From the NCBI GenBank assembly GCA_023014365.1, contig JAEBUN010000007.1, positions 1,823,430 through 1,887,429 on the forward strand: a stretch of 64,000 nt of DNA. The letters are read 5' to 3'. Made by a program: the position numbers and the translations under genes. Below the pieces are notes generated by a model. It was not told where the DNA came from. It did no database searches and was given only the letters and a program-made list of their open reading frames with translations. Source of the DNA: Lepiota brunneoincarnata. Lineage: Eukaryota; Basidiomycota; Agaricomycetes; Agaricales; Agaricaceae. Below are positions 49,001-62,069 of this stretch, piece by piece. How positions within the stretch are numbered: the first letter of the stretch is position 1; the number at the start of each line of letters is the position of its first letter.

Positions 49001-49272
49001 ATCGACTTCAGGCTCCGGTTCCTGCTCAACCAAGGGTCCATCAACGGTGCCCGCCACGTCGTCAGCATCATCGTTGACTGGAGTCTGAAAAACGCGTTAT
49101 GACTATCAACCATTTAGCAGGATCCAGACCTGAAACACACCTTAGGGACATAGATTTCGCTACTAGCACAGGAAGATGGATGGTAAGGAGGAGTTGACGC
49201 TGCAGTACTAGCAGGGACCGACGAGAATCGAGACGCCGGTGAAGGCGAGAGCCTGGACGACACTGAGCTCAT
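46039..49272 (-). CDS. SNF2-family chromatin remodeller, LSH/HELLS/DDM1-like
   Basis: Multi-exon gene, ATG at 49270-49272, stop at 46039. Order: Ser/Pro-rich N-terminus; basic linker ([11 protein letters not shown]); [14 protein letters not shown]; helicase motif I split by introns (GISGI, then ADEMGLGK, T); [21 protein letters not shown] box; [20 protein letters not shown]; then HELICc with [41 protein letters not shown] and [10 protein letters not shown]. The long insert after LLRRLKSDV and the overall layout resemble LSH/Irc5 proteins, nuclear ATPases that remodel nucleosomes and support DNA methylation or repeat silencing. One extra base at the motif I exon end (near 48583) breaks the frame. 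Gene symbol withheld. Confidence 0.85.
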
Positions 49273-49780
49273 TACACTTCACAGCGACGACAATGTTTCA
49301 AAAAGAAAAGTGACAAGACACGGTAACGCGATTCATCTAATTCGTCGGTGTCGCCACCTGACCTGCCCTGAAGTCCCGTGATGATATACGCGTCATGCCG
49401 GAATTTGGAAAGGGCCGGTTCGCCAGAGTCTGCCGCGTCCAGTAGCTGCCGTGCGGTCTTGACCCAACAAAAAAAAAAAAGGGGGAATTTGATTTTTATA
49501 TCCCTGGCTACGATGGAGACTACATGGAGAAATGCCCTGAATTTCGACACATGTACGCCGAAAACTCAGAGACGGGACTCCAGGTGGTGGCAGAACCGTC
49601 CTCCCACACCTAGCCCACAGCGCGACCCAAAACCAACGCATTATCAGGACAACTCTGTTAATACCCCTGACTCTATACATGATCCCTAGCATACTACCGC
49701 AACCGGAACCCCCGCTACCCCCCAACAAGCCTCAGAACCACCGGACACATGATTGACAAAGTCGGACCCCACGACGCCTT

Positions 49781-51243
49781 CTAAGGCAACCACTTTGCCC
49801 TTTTCCAACCCCTTGAGATCTCCAGCTGAAACCCACCCCGAACCATCTCACACAACTCATCTTTCACTTCTAGCACCCAGCGCATTTTGCAACAAAAGTT
49901 CAACTTGAGTGTAAACCGAGGATCTGACCCAGCACGCTTTGCTCTGCAAACGTCCAACACACGATAGGAGATATCAGTGTCAGACACCGTCGCGGGGGTG
50001 TTCTCACGACAATATTCAATAGCCAAGGATGTGAGAGATGGTAGATATATCGTCGTATCGCCCTCCCAGCCAGGACATAACGCACAAAATATCCAATACA
50101 AGGAGTCCTTGGTGCATTCAACCACGCTCAGATCCCGAACAGAGGATTGATTGAAAGTTTGTCGGATTAAGGGAAGCGTCCAGCTAATGCGGAATAGCCG
50201 AAGTGTAAGCAAAGTATCCGGTAGATGGGCGAACAATGCGTGGATAAGCGGCTGACGGTCCTCAGTAAACATATACCCCTCTGACCACGAAAGCGTGTGC
50301 AACGTGGGTAATCGGATGTGTTCGAATGTGGGTACGCACAGCTGACTATCAAGAAACTCGCACGATAGCGTTTGCAACTGATGAAGTACCGTGGTGCAGG
50401 TAAGAAAGCTAGGAGTCGATCTTGCATCCTCGGGAAGGATCAATCGAAGGTAAACGAGGTTGGGACACTGTGTGAGCAACTCGGCACAAGTATCGATGGG
50501 AACGGAGGCAAGGTCGAGGTGGGTTATTAATGAACAAGGGAGTGACACGCCCACATATACTTCTCGTAACCGTAGATGGCGTAGGAGAGGAGCAGCCTCA
50601 AGACAGAGGTGTGACCCTTTATGTAGCTCTCCTATGAAGAGGCATTCGAGCTGTGAAAAGTTGGGCGAAAAAGACGAGAACCACCACAATGGCGGCGCCG
50701 ACAGCCTGAGGGTTCGAATCTTCTTAGAATATTCACTGTTAAAGAGCACGGATCTAATTGATTGAGCGGGCTCCCAGCCATCGAATGCGAGATTAAGGTC
50801 AAAAGGGAGAGCCCTAGTATTTTGCAGGTGGAGCTCAAGTTTGCGACGAATGTGGTCTGCGCTTTCCCCCGTAACCCAACCATACATGCCGTTCCATAAA
50901 CGAGGTGTTGACCAAACGACCTGGCGTCAGTGCCACGAGACGTGACTGAAAGTCAAGGACCGGGTAGGTAACCTGGGAGTTCGGAAGTACATGGGGCGGG
51001 GTCGACGCGCAACGGTAGTAGTCGCTTGCAGAATAGGCGTATTCAAAGATGAGCGAGAGTGTCTCGGGTGAAAGAGCCCCAGTCGACGCCTCTATAACGT
51101 TGAGTCCCTCGTAGCAAAGTCAGGCGCTTCTTGCGGAGTTGGCATATCAGGTCTTCTACGCAACGCATTTCATGCCGGATGGCGTCAGCCTTCTTATGCT
51201 TGCGAGTCATCGACATGGTGAGCGTTGAAACGTTCCAGTCCAA
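49781..51243 (-). CDS. F-box-type protein with leucine-rich C-terminus
   Basis: The main frame, 50887 down to 49781 (368 codons), has irregular Leu-rich repeats (LRLRE, LITHLDLASV, NLVYLRLIL) typical of basidiomycete F-box proteins. Upstream, LSPETLSLIFEYAY (~51060) is an F-box start and STPRLWNG (~50890) its end. A 71-nt GT-AG intron (about 50913-50983) can join them in frame. The N-terminal coiled segment RHEMRCVEDLICQLRKKRLT (51180-51120) is one base out of frame with the F-box. The likely role is substrate recognition in an SCF ubiquitin ligase. It may be a pseudogene. Confidence 0.6.
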
Positions 51244-51853
51244 CTTGCGAGTATATATGAGCGGGTAATCATGTGACCGTGCACAGTCTCAGATGAAGCC
51301 GGACCACATGGCCTCAAGTATATTTGCCTCATCCTCCAGTGATGAATTCATCAATCTCTCGTTTGGAACATGGAGTTATTCAAACAGGTCAGCGTCCTTA
51401 ACGAAGGTATAATACATAACCAGCCCACATATATTTATATAACTGAGCAGGGGCAATGATCCGATCGTCTCGCATGAGGGCAGGGGTATAATAATCAAGC
51501 CAGGAAGAACGATCACATCTGATCCAAGCCCTCTGCACATAGACCGCAACCAATACACTCAAGACAAGCTATGATAGGGCACAAAAAGTCAAAACGGAGC
51601 ATGTCCAATGAGCAGATATAACATACCTAAGGCCTCCGCAACAAGCACACAAGTAACAGGGACAACATAACGGGTTCTGGAAAGCTCCTACGTTGACGCC
51701 TCAATCAGTTCAAATTTCTCTCCAAATAAGTGTATAACACACCTCGGCAACACCAGGCACTAAGCATGATGCCCTAGGATCAATACCAAAAACAAGCCCA
51801 CGAAGACGATAATCAAATAATCTGCAGCACGCGGTAAACACCAGGCCAATGTA
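51244..51853. other. Spacer, nothing recognised
   Basis: Only short ORFs. I see no RNA gene and no repeat. Confidence 0.4.
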
Positions 51854-52310
51854 TTAACCGGGACTTCTAACACAACACGCACACTTTCGATCAACGAGCA
51901 CCCCATTGTCACTCTGTGGGTCTCCAGGGGCACGTTTAACTAGTCCCCCAAAGACTTCAGCCGCACCGTCCCAGAAGCCCGACACGCCTTCAAACTGTAT
52001 GGGAGCGGTAGGCACAGAACCAAACGACGAGAACCCCAAAGAGAACAAAAACACTGAATAACACCAGCAAAAACCTCCGGCGGGATCCGTGGCAACCCCT
52101 ATGACCACCGGGTCCTCTCCGCTCACAGCACCTATGATCATGGCCCTCGCACGAGTTGAATCCGGCTTGCTTGAAGGTCTTCCCTCGAGTAACTGCTATA
52201 GGGGTCATGGTATCACCGAGGTATTGTTTTGGTTGCTCCGTGACGAGGTTCCTTCATCCTCAGTAGGCAGGTACACGCTGTGATAAGAGGGGGAGGTGAA
52301 GCGGAGCGAG
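51854..52310 (-). CDS. Unrecognised small protein, one possible membrane segment
   Basis: A minus-strand frame reads SVYLPTEDEGTSSRSNQ, crosses two stops in a 21-base stretch, then QLLEGRPSSKPDSTRARAMI, a hydrophobic stretch near GGFCWCYSVFLFSLGFSS and a tail ending at 51854. TATAAATATA lies upstream near 52350. The frame is long for chance but the stops make a functional product uncertain. No family is recognised. Confidence 0.25.
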
Positions 52311-52643
52311 AAGAAAGGGTGAGGCCCAAGGTCATCCGCGGCCCCAGGGTATATTTATACCGTGGATTAAGCTTCGAAGATTTTACGTAAGAACGGTATC
52401 TATTATCATCACTAACCCTCAGTGACTGCGGAAGCCCCAGCAATGAGCACAGCCTACCTATGGGAACATCACTGTATGAGGCAATGCCTCCGTTGGTGAC
52501 ATCTTCGAGAAGCACGTCATCACTGCCCCTGAGCTAGGCTGTGTTTTCTTGTTAGAAGCGTTCTCAGAACGGTCCAACGTCCAGAAAGCCCACTCCAAAG
52601 AATATTACATTGATATCACAAAACCAGTTAACAGAGCTAGACA

Positions 52644-53970
52644 TCAAGGTGGCGCTTGATATCCTCTGATTATGACTGGACACACCCCTGCATATACAGA
52701 CATTAGCACAGCTCTGCTGAAGACTTGGCTCGTAACTAACCTCCCGTCGACACGGACCTCTTCGGCCGTCCCAAGACTGACAAAACCGAGTTAACCAATC
52801 CCCCGTGAATCACACAACAGGCATCTGCCAATCCAAGCAAAAACTTGAGCCCCCTTCCTATCCACATCCAGGTGCCGGTCGACCCCATTTAGAACCAACT
52901 TACAAGTAACAGCCGGTTCCTCATCGAAAATCATATCCAGGACCAACCGCGCACGTGTAGCCATTGCCTCCTTTGTCTCCCTCGCATCTGATGTCCATAG
53001 TTCATCCTCCTCAGTGAAACCGTCTTCGATGTGAAAGCTTGAGAATTCATCCTTGATGTACGTGAGAGAACGCCGTTTATCGTATGTATACAGTCCATTT
53101 TCTTCCCGACAGTTCTCAACAAATCGATCAGCTAGAAAAAAAGACTGATTAGTACGAGGATAAGTACTAACTTCGGCAACGAGGACAGGGATATTCTCTT
53201 TTCCCTTGATCAACCAACCAAATGCGATGCTGCAAGTCCGTAGTGCGCGGGTAAGAGGGCTTGTATAGATTTTATCTGGTAATGGAAGACCAAAACCGTG
53301 TTCTTTATCCCATTCGGCTCTAATATGCAGTGCTTGCTCAACACCGATCGATGTGATATCAGAGTCAGCTGCAAATTTCAATTAGTTGTTAAAAATCAAA
53401 TTCGTAACCACAACTAGAGTCATCATCACATGTGGCACTCACGTCCCCAGGCAAGCTCGCCGTCCCCATTTAGTCTTCCCCAGTGGCTGTAGGGGCTATG
53501 TCACTTGTACGAATTGGCAAACGAGCGACTGCCCAAACACGCACCTCCGCCACTCTTGCAACCCATATTTTTCTTTACCCACATTGTCTGCAGAGGATAC
53601 CTTTCGATCTTTTTTTTTTACCCACAACAGTGATCACATACGGTAGCTTTGACCATGTCTCCAGAAAAAGACAAGCTTGTACGACTCGCCAGGCCTCGCC
53701 TTATCATTCAACTCACTCAGATGGTTCTTGAGGTTCACCCATCTCTCCGGCGATTCGTCAACAAGCCCAAGACGTGGTTGTACCTGCTTATCGGCGAGTA
53801 TACACCGCGATAGATCGCTAAATCATCCGAAACTTGCTCCTTGTGCGATATCCCGATGTATCGGTGAATCCTGTACAAAGAATCCTGGGACAGACTGAGT
53901 GAACTGTGAGCAGATATGTTGTAAGCTCCATGCCTGACAGACCTCGTACTTGCGCCGTTGGATGTGTCCA
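52644..53970 (-). CDS. Phosphoglycerate-mutase-like histidine phosphatase, gene A
   Basis: Exons on the minus strand: SVPGFFVQDSPIHRDI (~53900); GLVDESPERWVNLKNHL then LVFFWRHGQSYR (~53750-53655), where RHGQ holds the catalytic His; DNVGKEKYGLQEW; HWGRLNGDGELAWG; SDITSIGVEQA and PLPDKIYTSPLTRAL (the second Arg motif); NCREENGLYTYDKRRS; GFTEEDELW; then HGGLVNSVLSVLGRPK and GGVCPVIIRG to TGA at 52644-52646. Introns are short and GT-AG. The second catalytic His is in IHGG. Cytosolic phosphatase of the fungal PMU1-like group by family likeness; substrate unknown. The exact start is not fixed. Confidence 0.7.
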
Positions 53971-54112
53971 TCCATACACAAGGCGGCCATCGGCTGAAAC
54001 GGACGGTGCATGATTTCGTCAGACTTTGATGACATTCGTTTCATGACGTCATATCTCATGGCCCTAACTAGGTATTGTACACGCACTTAACCAGAAGGGT
54101 ATTCGTCCGAGG

Positions 54113-55640
54113 TCACTCCTTCCTACTCTTAATCACAACAGGCAGTATCCCTTTACAAAAATAACTTATTAGCACAAGGGTCCCGATGGGAATAAGACCG
54201 CGTACCTCCCGTCGTCAGTAGAAATGGCTTCCGACCAACAGCTTGAAGAAATCCGTTTATTATTCCACCATGTGCAGTGACAGATATGTCTGCGCAACAT
54301 CTGGTGAGAAAATCTCCCCGCAGGGAAAGCGAAAAAAAAAGAAACGTACAAGTCGAGGATGTATCCTTCTCAAAAATATAATCCAACACTCTCCGTGCCC
54401 GGTCAGCTACACCCGCCTTTGTTTCTCTCACTTCCGGATCCCAAAGCTCGTCCTCCTCCGTAAAACCTTCCTCAAGCTCGAAGTTCGGGAACCGCCCTTG
54501 AATGTATGAGCGCGTCCTTCGCTTGTCACACATGTGTATCCCATTCTCTTCACGACAATTCTACTTGGGCATAGAAAAAATCATCAGAAAAGAAAACAAC
54601 ACACACACACATACCACAGAGAACGAATCAGTGTGGAAACTGCTACTCACCTCAACAACCACAACAGTCCGCTTATCCTTCACATCACCCAACACAACCC
54701 CTTGAAAGGTAGTCTGACATGTCTGCATCGCCCTCGTCAACGGGCTACAATACAACCGATCCGGAAGGGGTATCCTAAACGGCAACTCCGCCTCCCACCC
54801 ACGTTTCGCTTCTACCGCTTGGTTGATCCCGATTGGCGTGAGCTCCGGATCCGCTAAGCCACCATCAAAGCCGATAACCAACCACCGCGAAGAAGGGGGA
54901 GGGGGGGGGAAGAAGGAAGAAGATAGAAACTCACGTCCCCAGGTCATCTCACTATCCCCACTCACTTTACTCATCTCCCTACAAAAACAAGGAAGCAGTC
55001 CCTCGTTTAACTCATCAACCCACACAAGTGATACTGCGCAAGGGATACGCACGCATCCCAGACCTTGGTTCCGTACTTTACCTCCGCGACATTATCTGCA
55101 TCGCGAAAATGGGGGGGGGGGGGGGGGGAGGCAGAGGTGTGGTCAATCACTCAAGTCAATCCCAACACCCACCACCGGCGACAAACGAGGAGGGGAGGAA
55201 ATACGACTCACGATACCCCTGACCATGCCTCGCGAAAAAGAACACCTTGACTTCTTCACCTCTCCCTTCCTCTTTCAACTTCCTGTTCATCGCACTAATT
55301 CTCTCTCGGAACCTATCCCACCGCTCCACCGACTCATCCTCCAGCCCCATTCGCAGAGGAATCTAAGGGATTATCCGACGTGCATACACAAAGAGTCCGC
55401 CACAAATCCCCCCCCCCAAAAGAAAAAAGAGTTAGCGAGATACGGTTCGACGGCCCTAACAATAATGCATGTGAACACTCACAGCAGGTTGCGTCAGCGC
55501 CCTGTGATCCTCATTATCGTGCACAAAGAACCCAAGCACGGACTGTGGTTCCACTGGATACAGCCGCAGAAAGAACAAAGCAAGGGCTAGGTTTGGGAAC
55601 GCACCTCGTAATGATGAGTGTTGGGCAAGTTCATCAATCG
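54113..55640 (-). CDS. Phosphoglycerate-mutase-like histidine phosphatase, gene B
   Basis: A tandem paralogue of gene A with the same exon order: RLYPVEPQSVLGFFVHD (~55560); MGLEDESVERWDRFRERI then VKVFFFARHGQGYR (~55210); NVAEVKYGTKVWD; MSKVSGDSEMTWG; ADPELTPIGINQAVEA; LPDRLYCSPLTRAMQTC; NCREENGIHMCDKRR; GFTEEDELWDPEVRE; ISVTAHGGIINGFLQAVG and LTTGG; last exon GILPVVIKSRKE, stop 54113-54115. Both catalytic His residues (RHGQ, AHGG) are kept. A run of about 17 G on the plus strand lies in its second intron near 55111-55128. The N-terminal start is uncertain. Confidence 0.72.
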
Positions 55641-56237
55641 CTTAGATCCCGCGGCCCTCTCACACTTGATCTGAGAAAACATATCAAGATAACAGAGCAC
55701 GTGGGTATATTTGACATGAAGAATCCGGCGTTGACGTCAATTGTGGGGCCCCACACCGTGGGAAGACAGGGTACAACCGCTCTGGGTAAATCCGGTTCAG
55801 ACCAACTCCGACGAATCATAAATTAAATTGAATACAGTGACTTTTGAGACTATGGAACAAACTATGTATAGAAGTAAAATGACAGGTCAACGTCCGTCAG
55901 GTGTGAGTAAAGCAACAAGAACTACACGCTTAAAACCACTTGAAAGCAACTCCGGGGCATAGGGGTACTAAGTATTGTACAATATCAAAGGATGGGTCAT
56001 AGGTGGGGGGGGATGGGGAGGGAGATTCTGTGTGAGTTATGGGTAAAGGGAAAGGAAAGGGTCATCAAGGTATTGCGGAAGGGTAAACTGTACAGAGAAA
56101 AAAAAAAGCCCCCAATAATAGTTTATCGTCATGGTCATCAACAAGACCATATAACTCTCCCCAAAAGGTGTAAAAAAAAAAAAAAGGAGTTCCGGTAATC
56201 CCGTAGGTATGGTATACAATTTTCAGTTCTCTGACCT
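55641..56237. other. Spacer, nothing recognised
   Basis: Contains the likely 3' flank of the kinase gene and several homopolymer runs (A8 near 56100, A13 near 56171). No gene is recognised. Confidence 0.4.
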
Positions 56238-59200
56238 TCACGAGTAATGCGGCAGACTGGTGATAGCAGCTGCGCGTCGAAGGAGGAAATGTGCTTTGCC
56301 ATTACGCTCGCCCGCGAGTTTGTTAATCGCGTTGAGAAGGTCTCCTCTCCGAAGTGGTTCTATCAACGAATCAGCACCGTCTAATAGACAACTGAGAGTG
56401 TGAAAGGGTAGGAACTCACTAGTGATGTGATCATCCATACCAGCCTGCAAACACCTTTCACGATCACCAATCATGGCATGAGCAGTAAGTGCGATAATCG
56501 GTGTGGGCGTCAAACCCTTGTGCATCTCATACGACCGAATAAGCTCAGTAGCCTCCATACCTCCCATAAATGGCATCGACACATCCATCTATCACGTCTC
56601 AGCTTTTCGAAATAGTTGTCTCGACAAAAAAGTAAAACACCCACGAGAATAATATCAAACGGTTTGCCCTGAGCGACCCGCGCCTTGAACGCATCCACCG
56701 CCAAACTTCCATTCTCCGCAATCTCAACAGTATGGCCATACTTCTCTAGTATCTTCACTGCCAACTTCTGATTCACAAGGTTATCCTCCGCAAGCAGGAT
56801 ATCAAAGGTTACATCGTTCGGAGCCGACACCGGGCTCACAGTGTTCGACTCGAGTGCCGATATCAACGCCGACGCAAGATCCTGTGCCGTTACGGGTGTG
56901 GTAACCTGCGAGCTGATGCTATTATCAAGACACCATTTGACTTTTGAAAAAAGAAACATATTGTTAAAGTCAGGCCACCAAGTAACAAAAGAAGCACCAC
57001 GTACGATTCAGCCGCGGCATCTTTGGCGCAAGCAGCACAATCGGAATATATCTCAAGTGCTCGAGCTCACGGACACTCTCCGTCTATACAACAACCATCA
57101 GCACCCATCCAGACTTTCACCACGATACAAAGAGAGACAGACTCACCATCCCCAGGGTATCCACCACAATGGTATCTATATGGGGACACTTGTCCTTATC
57201 CGCCACCTCAGTAACATGATGCACGGTATATGGCCTCAAGCCAAGTTCCTTCATCCGTTCCGCAACCTTCGTCGTATCCCGCAACGTATCAACAAAGAGT
57301 ATCGTCCTCTTCGAGAACGGCGCCATCTTAGCCAGCGTGGCTTCTATCGTGCTGTGGCTGATCTGAGAGGAGATGGTGAAGAAGAACTTGGATCCCTTTG
57401 ACACCTCGCTCTCCACCCACATATTGCCCTGCATGAGGTTGACCAGCCTCTTTGAGATCGACAGCCCAAGACCGGTACCGCCCGTACTCCTAAGAAAAAA
57501 ATCGCCAACCCAAGGGTCAATCATCAATCCACCCAAATCAAAACACAGCTGACTCACCCTAGTCGTCGATCCATCCGCCTGACAGAACGTATCAAATATC
57601 AAATTCAACTTGTCCTTCGCAATACCAATTCCCGTATCCATCACCGCAAACTCCAACGTCACCATCTGATCATCCAGCGCCAACAATCTACAACTCAACG
57701 CAACATGACCCTTCCTCGTCACCTTGCTCGGCGTAAACTTGATCGCATTCCCAACCAAATTCGTAATAACCTGCCGCAGCCTCAACGAATCACCAATAAG
57801 CTGGTCAGGAATGTCCGGCTCGATTTCATATGTGAGGTCGAGATTGTTTTGCGAGGCTCGCACCACGAGCGTCTTGAGGATACCAAATACAGTCTGGCGG
57901 AGTGAATATGTCACGGCTTCCATGGTCATCCTCCCCGCTTCGACTATTGCAGACGCGACTGTTAGCTAAATATTTACCCATGATAGATCAGAAACGCACT
58001 CTTTGAGATATCCAAGATATCATCAATAATCAACAACAGCGACCTCGCCAAACTGTGAACGAGCAACAAACTCTCGCGCTGCGATCGATTCAAATCACTA
58101 TCGAGCGTCAACTCCGTCATCCCAATAATACCATTCATTGGCGTCCTAACAACCCCAAATCAATTTACTAAAGAAAGAAAAACCCAAATAACCCACGCAC
58201 CGAATCTCATGGGACATATTCGCCAAAAACTCGGATTTAACTCCTATTCGCCAACTCGGCAGCCTCCCTCGCCGCGGTATTCTTCTGAATACTATCCCTC
58301 AAGTTGAACACCATCTGATTGATCTGGTCTTCAACGAGTCCATTTCTCCGCTAGCTTCGACCGTGATAAAACGCGTGAAATCTCCATCCATAGCCGCAGC
58401 CGAGATCTGCGCAAAGCCTCGCACTTGAGTCGTCAAGTTCCCCGCCATAGTATTGACGCTCAACCTAATGTAACCAGTAGTGAGTGAGTCGCGCGGAGGA
58501 GGGAAGGGAGAAGTCGGAAGGAAAGAAAGACGCACGTAATCTCTTGCCAGATACCTTGGACGTTCCCGACTTCGGCTTGAACTCCCAACTTTCCTTCAGT
58601 TCCCACCTCCCTCGCCACCTTTTTCACTTCCGCAGCGAATATAGCCAACTGGTCAATCATATCATTGATGGTGTTGACCAAGTTGAGCATCTCTCCGGAC
58701 ACAGAGACTCCTCTGATCTTCTGCGTCAAGTCACCTCTCGCCACCGCAGTCTGTAACTCTCATCAGCAACACATAATACCAAGATGGTTAGGACACATAC
58801 CGTAGCAACGGCAATAGTCCTCACTTGCAACGTAAGCTAAAACACAATAACCACCTCAGCCCCAACTTCCCCACATCCAGAACCCAAGGAATACCACTTA
58901 CATTATTCGCCATCACATTCACATTATCCGTCAAATCCTTCCAAGTCCCACCCACACCCGTCACCCTCGCCTGTCCACCCAACCTACCCTCCGTCCCAAC
59001 CTCCCTCGCCACCCGCGTCACCTCATCCGCAAACACGCTCAACGACTCGGTCATCCCATTCACCGTCTCCTTCAACTCCAAAATCTCCCCCCTCACATCC
59101 ACTTCAATCTTCTTCGTCAAATCTCCACCCGCGACAGGCCTTGGTCACTTCAGGCTATTGACCTCACTTGGTTGGTCAAATTCATGGCCATCAAGTTGAC

Positions 59201-61964
59201 ATTATCAGTCAGAACCTGTGAACACGATTCAACATAATAATAATAATAATAAAAAACAAAGCAACACACACCTTCCACGTCCCCTGAACATCAGGCACAA
59301 ACGCCTGTCCACCCAAAATACCCTCCGTCCCAACCTCAAGCGACACCCTCGTCACCTCATTCGCCAACGTCTCAACTGAGTCCACCATCGAATTCACCGT
59401 CAACTTCAAATCCAACATCTCACCCTGCACATCCACATTGACCTGCTTGCTCAAATCTCCCAACGCCACAGCTTTGGTAACCTCAGATATAGATCGGACT
59501 TGATCAGTGAGGTTTGATGCCATTTTCTGTCATACCAAAAATGTCAGAACAAAAATAATCGTGCCCAAAAATGGTAATCGAAAGCAACAAAACGTACATT
59601 GACATTCCGTGTCAAATCCTGCCCAAGTGCCTTGCACACCCTCGACACGGGCTTGACCGCCTAGTATACCTTGCGTACCCACCTCCAAGCGCGACTCTCG
59701 TGACTTCTGATGCAAACGCCGACAATTGGTCCACCATGGAGTTGACAGTGCCTAAGATCCCATGAGCGCCACTTGGCTCTCGTCAATCAACTCTACTCAC
59801 TCTTCAGGTAGACATCTCGCCCTCGACTTGTATTTCGATCTTCTGTGTCAAGGTCTCCCCTCGCGACAGCGGTAGTGACGACAGCTATGGATCGCACTTG
59901 ATCTGTCAATGATGAACACATCCTATTCACCTACAAGTCACGGATAAGTCAATACCCCCAACGCCGCGACGATAAGGGGAATCCTTACATTTCGGACAAG
60001 CTCAAACCAAACACCCTCCACATCCGGCACATGCGCCTGTCCTCCCAATTTACCTTGTGAACCAACTTCAAGCGCGTGACCCTCGTGACTTCCGCCGCTA
60101 AAGCACGTAGCCTATATCGAGTTATATGGGAATAGGGGGTATAATGGTGTTATCAGTTATACTTATCCACGAACGAGAGACCGCCAACAAAATTTGCGCC
60201 GCACCTTACCACCATTCCATTTACAGTATTCTTGAGATCTAGTATTTCACCACGTGCATCCACTTCGATCTGTTTGGACAAATCGCCCAAAAGCGACGGC
60301 CTTGGTGACTTTGGTATCGAGCGCACCTGCGGTTATGAATGATATCATATTGTCAAGTCGGCTGTTCAAAACCGCCGTTTTTGACACCAAAAGGGGAAGA
60401 GCGGCGAACCTGAGATGTACGGTTGGCAGCTAGTTTGTTGACAACCCCCGTTAGCTCCTCCATGTCCCTTCTACATCCAGAACCAAGGCTTGTCCACCAA
60501 GTTACTAATGGAGGTAAAAATCCAGTATCAGCAGCGCGGATATTAAAAACCAGATAGGAGAATAAGAAAACAAAGAAAACAAAGCTGACCCTTCGGTACC
60601 CGACTTCCTGACTGACCCTGGTAACTTCTCTTCGCAAATTGCCCAAGCTTGTCAACCATGGTATTGATGACGTCCTTGAGTTGGACCATGACAACACCCT
60701 GCACAGGGACCGTAATCTTCTGGCTCAATCACAACGAGCGACAGCATTGCACACTCTCGCCACATCCTGAACCTGAGCTTTAAGAAGCTTGAGTTCCTCA
60801 ACAGCGCTCATCCCACTCTCAAAAGCAGCATGAGCAAGCGGACCCATACTCGGGACATCATAGGAGAGCTGCCATTGGAGTTGATGCCGCTCTCACCGTT
60901 TAGATGCGTTTATGACATAGGCGACGGGTTGATAAGGCCGTAACCGGCAAGAGGAGGAGGAGCATAGGGTCAGGAGATGCTTTGCCGCAAGTGGGGCACA
61001 TGGCGTGAGATGTTGGAGGTGCGGAGGTTGATCCGTGGCTGCTGGCAATAGCGTGGGCATGGGCATGGGCAGCAGTGGTGGATTTGAACTGCTGAGATTA
61101 GCATAGAGCTGATCAGTCTCGAGTGTAGATGGGAGGGTACCGAGAGAGAGGGAAGGTCGTGATGGTGTTGACGATGTGTTGCGTCCTTCGGACTTGCCAT
61201 TGGTTTTGGGAATGTGAGAGGCAGAGGTATCGGTAGTACTTGTGGTATCGTGGGCCTTGCTGGTGATGCCGTTAGTTGTTGCGGTGGTGGGATGGTGGTA
61301 TTATCCTTGGTAGAGATCTGGGTGAGGGAGTCGACGACGAACAGCTCGTTGACGGAACTTCGGTTGTCCTTGGTCGTTTTGGCGCCGTATGTCGAGTCGG
61401 AGCTACGATCGCCACTCATCGATGTGAGGTAGCTGCCCATGCTATCAACAGAAGGAAAGTACCCTATACTCGATGACGGAAAATTGGCGTCGAGGGGCGG
61501 AACGCATCGGGGAAGGAGATATTTGTATCTGGGTCGTATTTGGCATGGTCGCGGCGGCATCTACGGACCTCCTCCTCTGCTGTCCACAGTCTACATCCAA
61601 GGGCGACGATGGCACGGATGATGGCATCTGTTTGCCAGTTTCGAGGGCCATGCCAGACAGGGGCTGGCGCGCTCTTGGTGCCGAGCTCGTAGACGGAGAG
61701 GAGGAGAACGAGGTGCCTGAGAAAGGGGTCGCCGTCGTGGGCAAAGCCAAGTCTTGGATCTACCATGTGCGCCATTGCGGGCGGCGGGTAGAAGGAAGGG
61801 AAGACGGCGTTTGAGAGAGAGAGGGGTGAAGGGTAAAACAGTTTGTCTAGCAGTGGTGGCAGTGAGCGACAAGAAGAACGGCTCGGCGCCCCTGCAGGAT
61901 CTATCGCCATGCTTTCACACGGCTGAATATAGCTATCACTATCATTCTTGGACTTGCCGCCCAT
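56238..61964 (-). CDS. nik1: Class III hybrid histidine kinase (Nik1/Os-1 type)
   Basis: Minus strand. N-terminus with [16 protein letters not shown] and [20 protein letters not shown]; then about six or seven HAMP units of ~92 residues (60750-58350) marked by LEVGTEG-LGGQA and GTWK/N-V; H-box [19 protein letters not shown] (~58230-58130); N-box [36 protein letters not shown] (57470); receiver [20 protein letters not shown], phospho-acceptor Asp in [10 protein letters not shown] (~56575) and LTAHAM. The HAMP-repeat class is cytosolic, signals osmotic stress to the Hog1 pathway and is the target of phenylpyrrole and dicarboximide fungicides. ATG at 61964 or 61910 are both possible starts. Many single-base frame breaks occur. 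Confidence 0.85.
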
Positions 61965-62069
61965 GACCAGTGCGAACTCGTGTAAGTTGCACAACCCTCG
62001 ATGGCTGGCAAACTCTGTACTGGGCAGACAAGACAACCACTGAACACTAAGCAAAAAGCACATTCATAC

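Noticed and set aside
51854..52310. A 21-base GT...AG stretch as an intron in the small minus-strand ORF
   Set aside because: It is far shorter than the 48-60 nt introns seen in this window, so I treat its stops as real or as errors.
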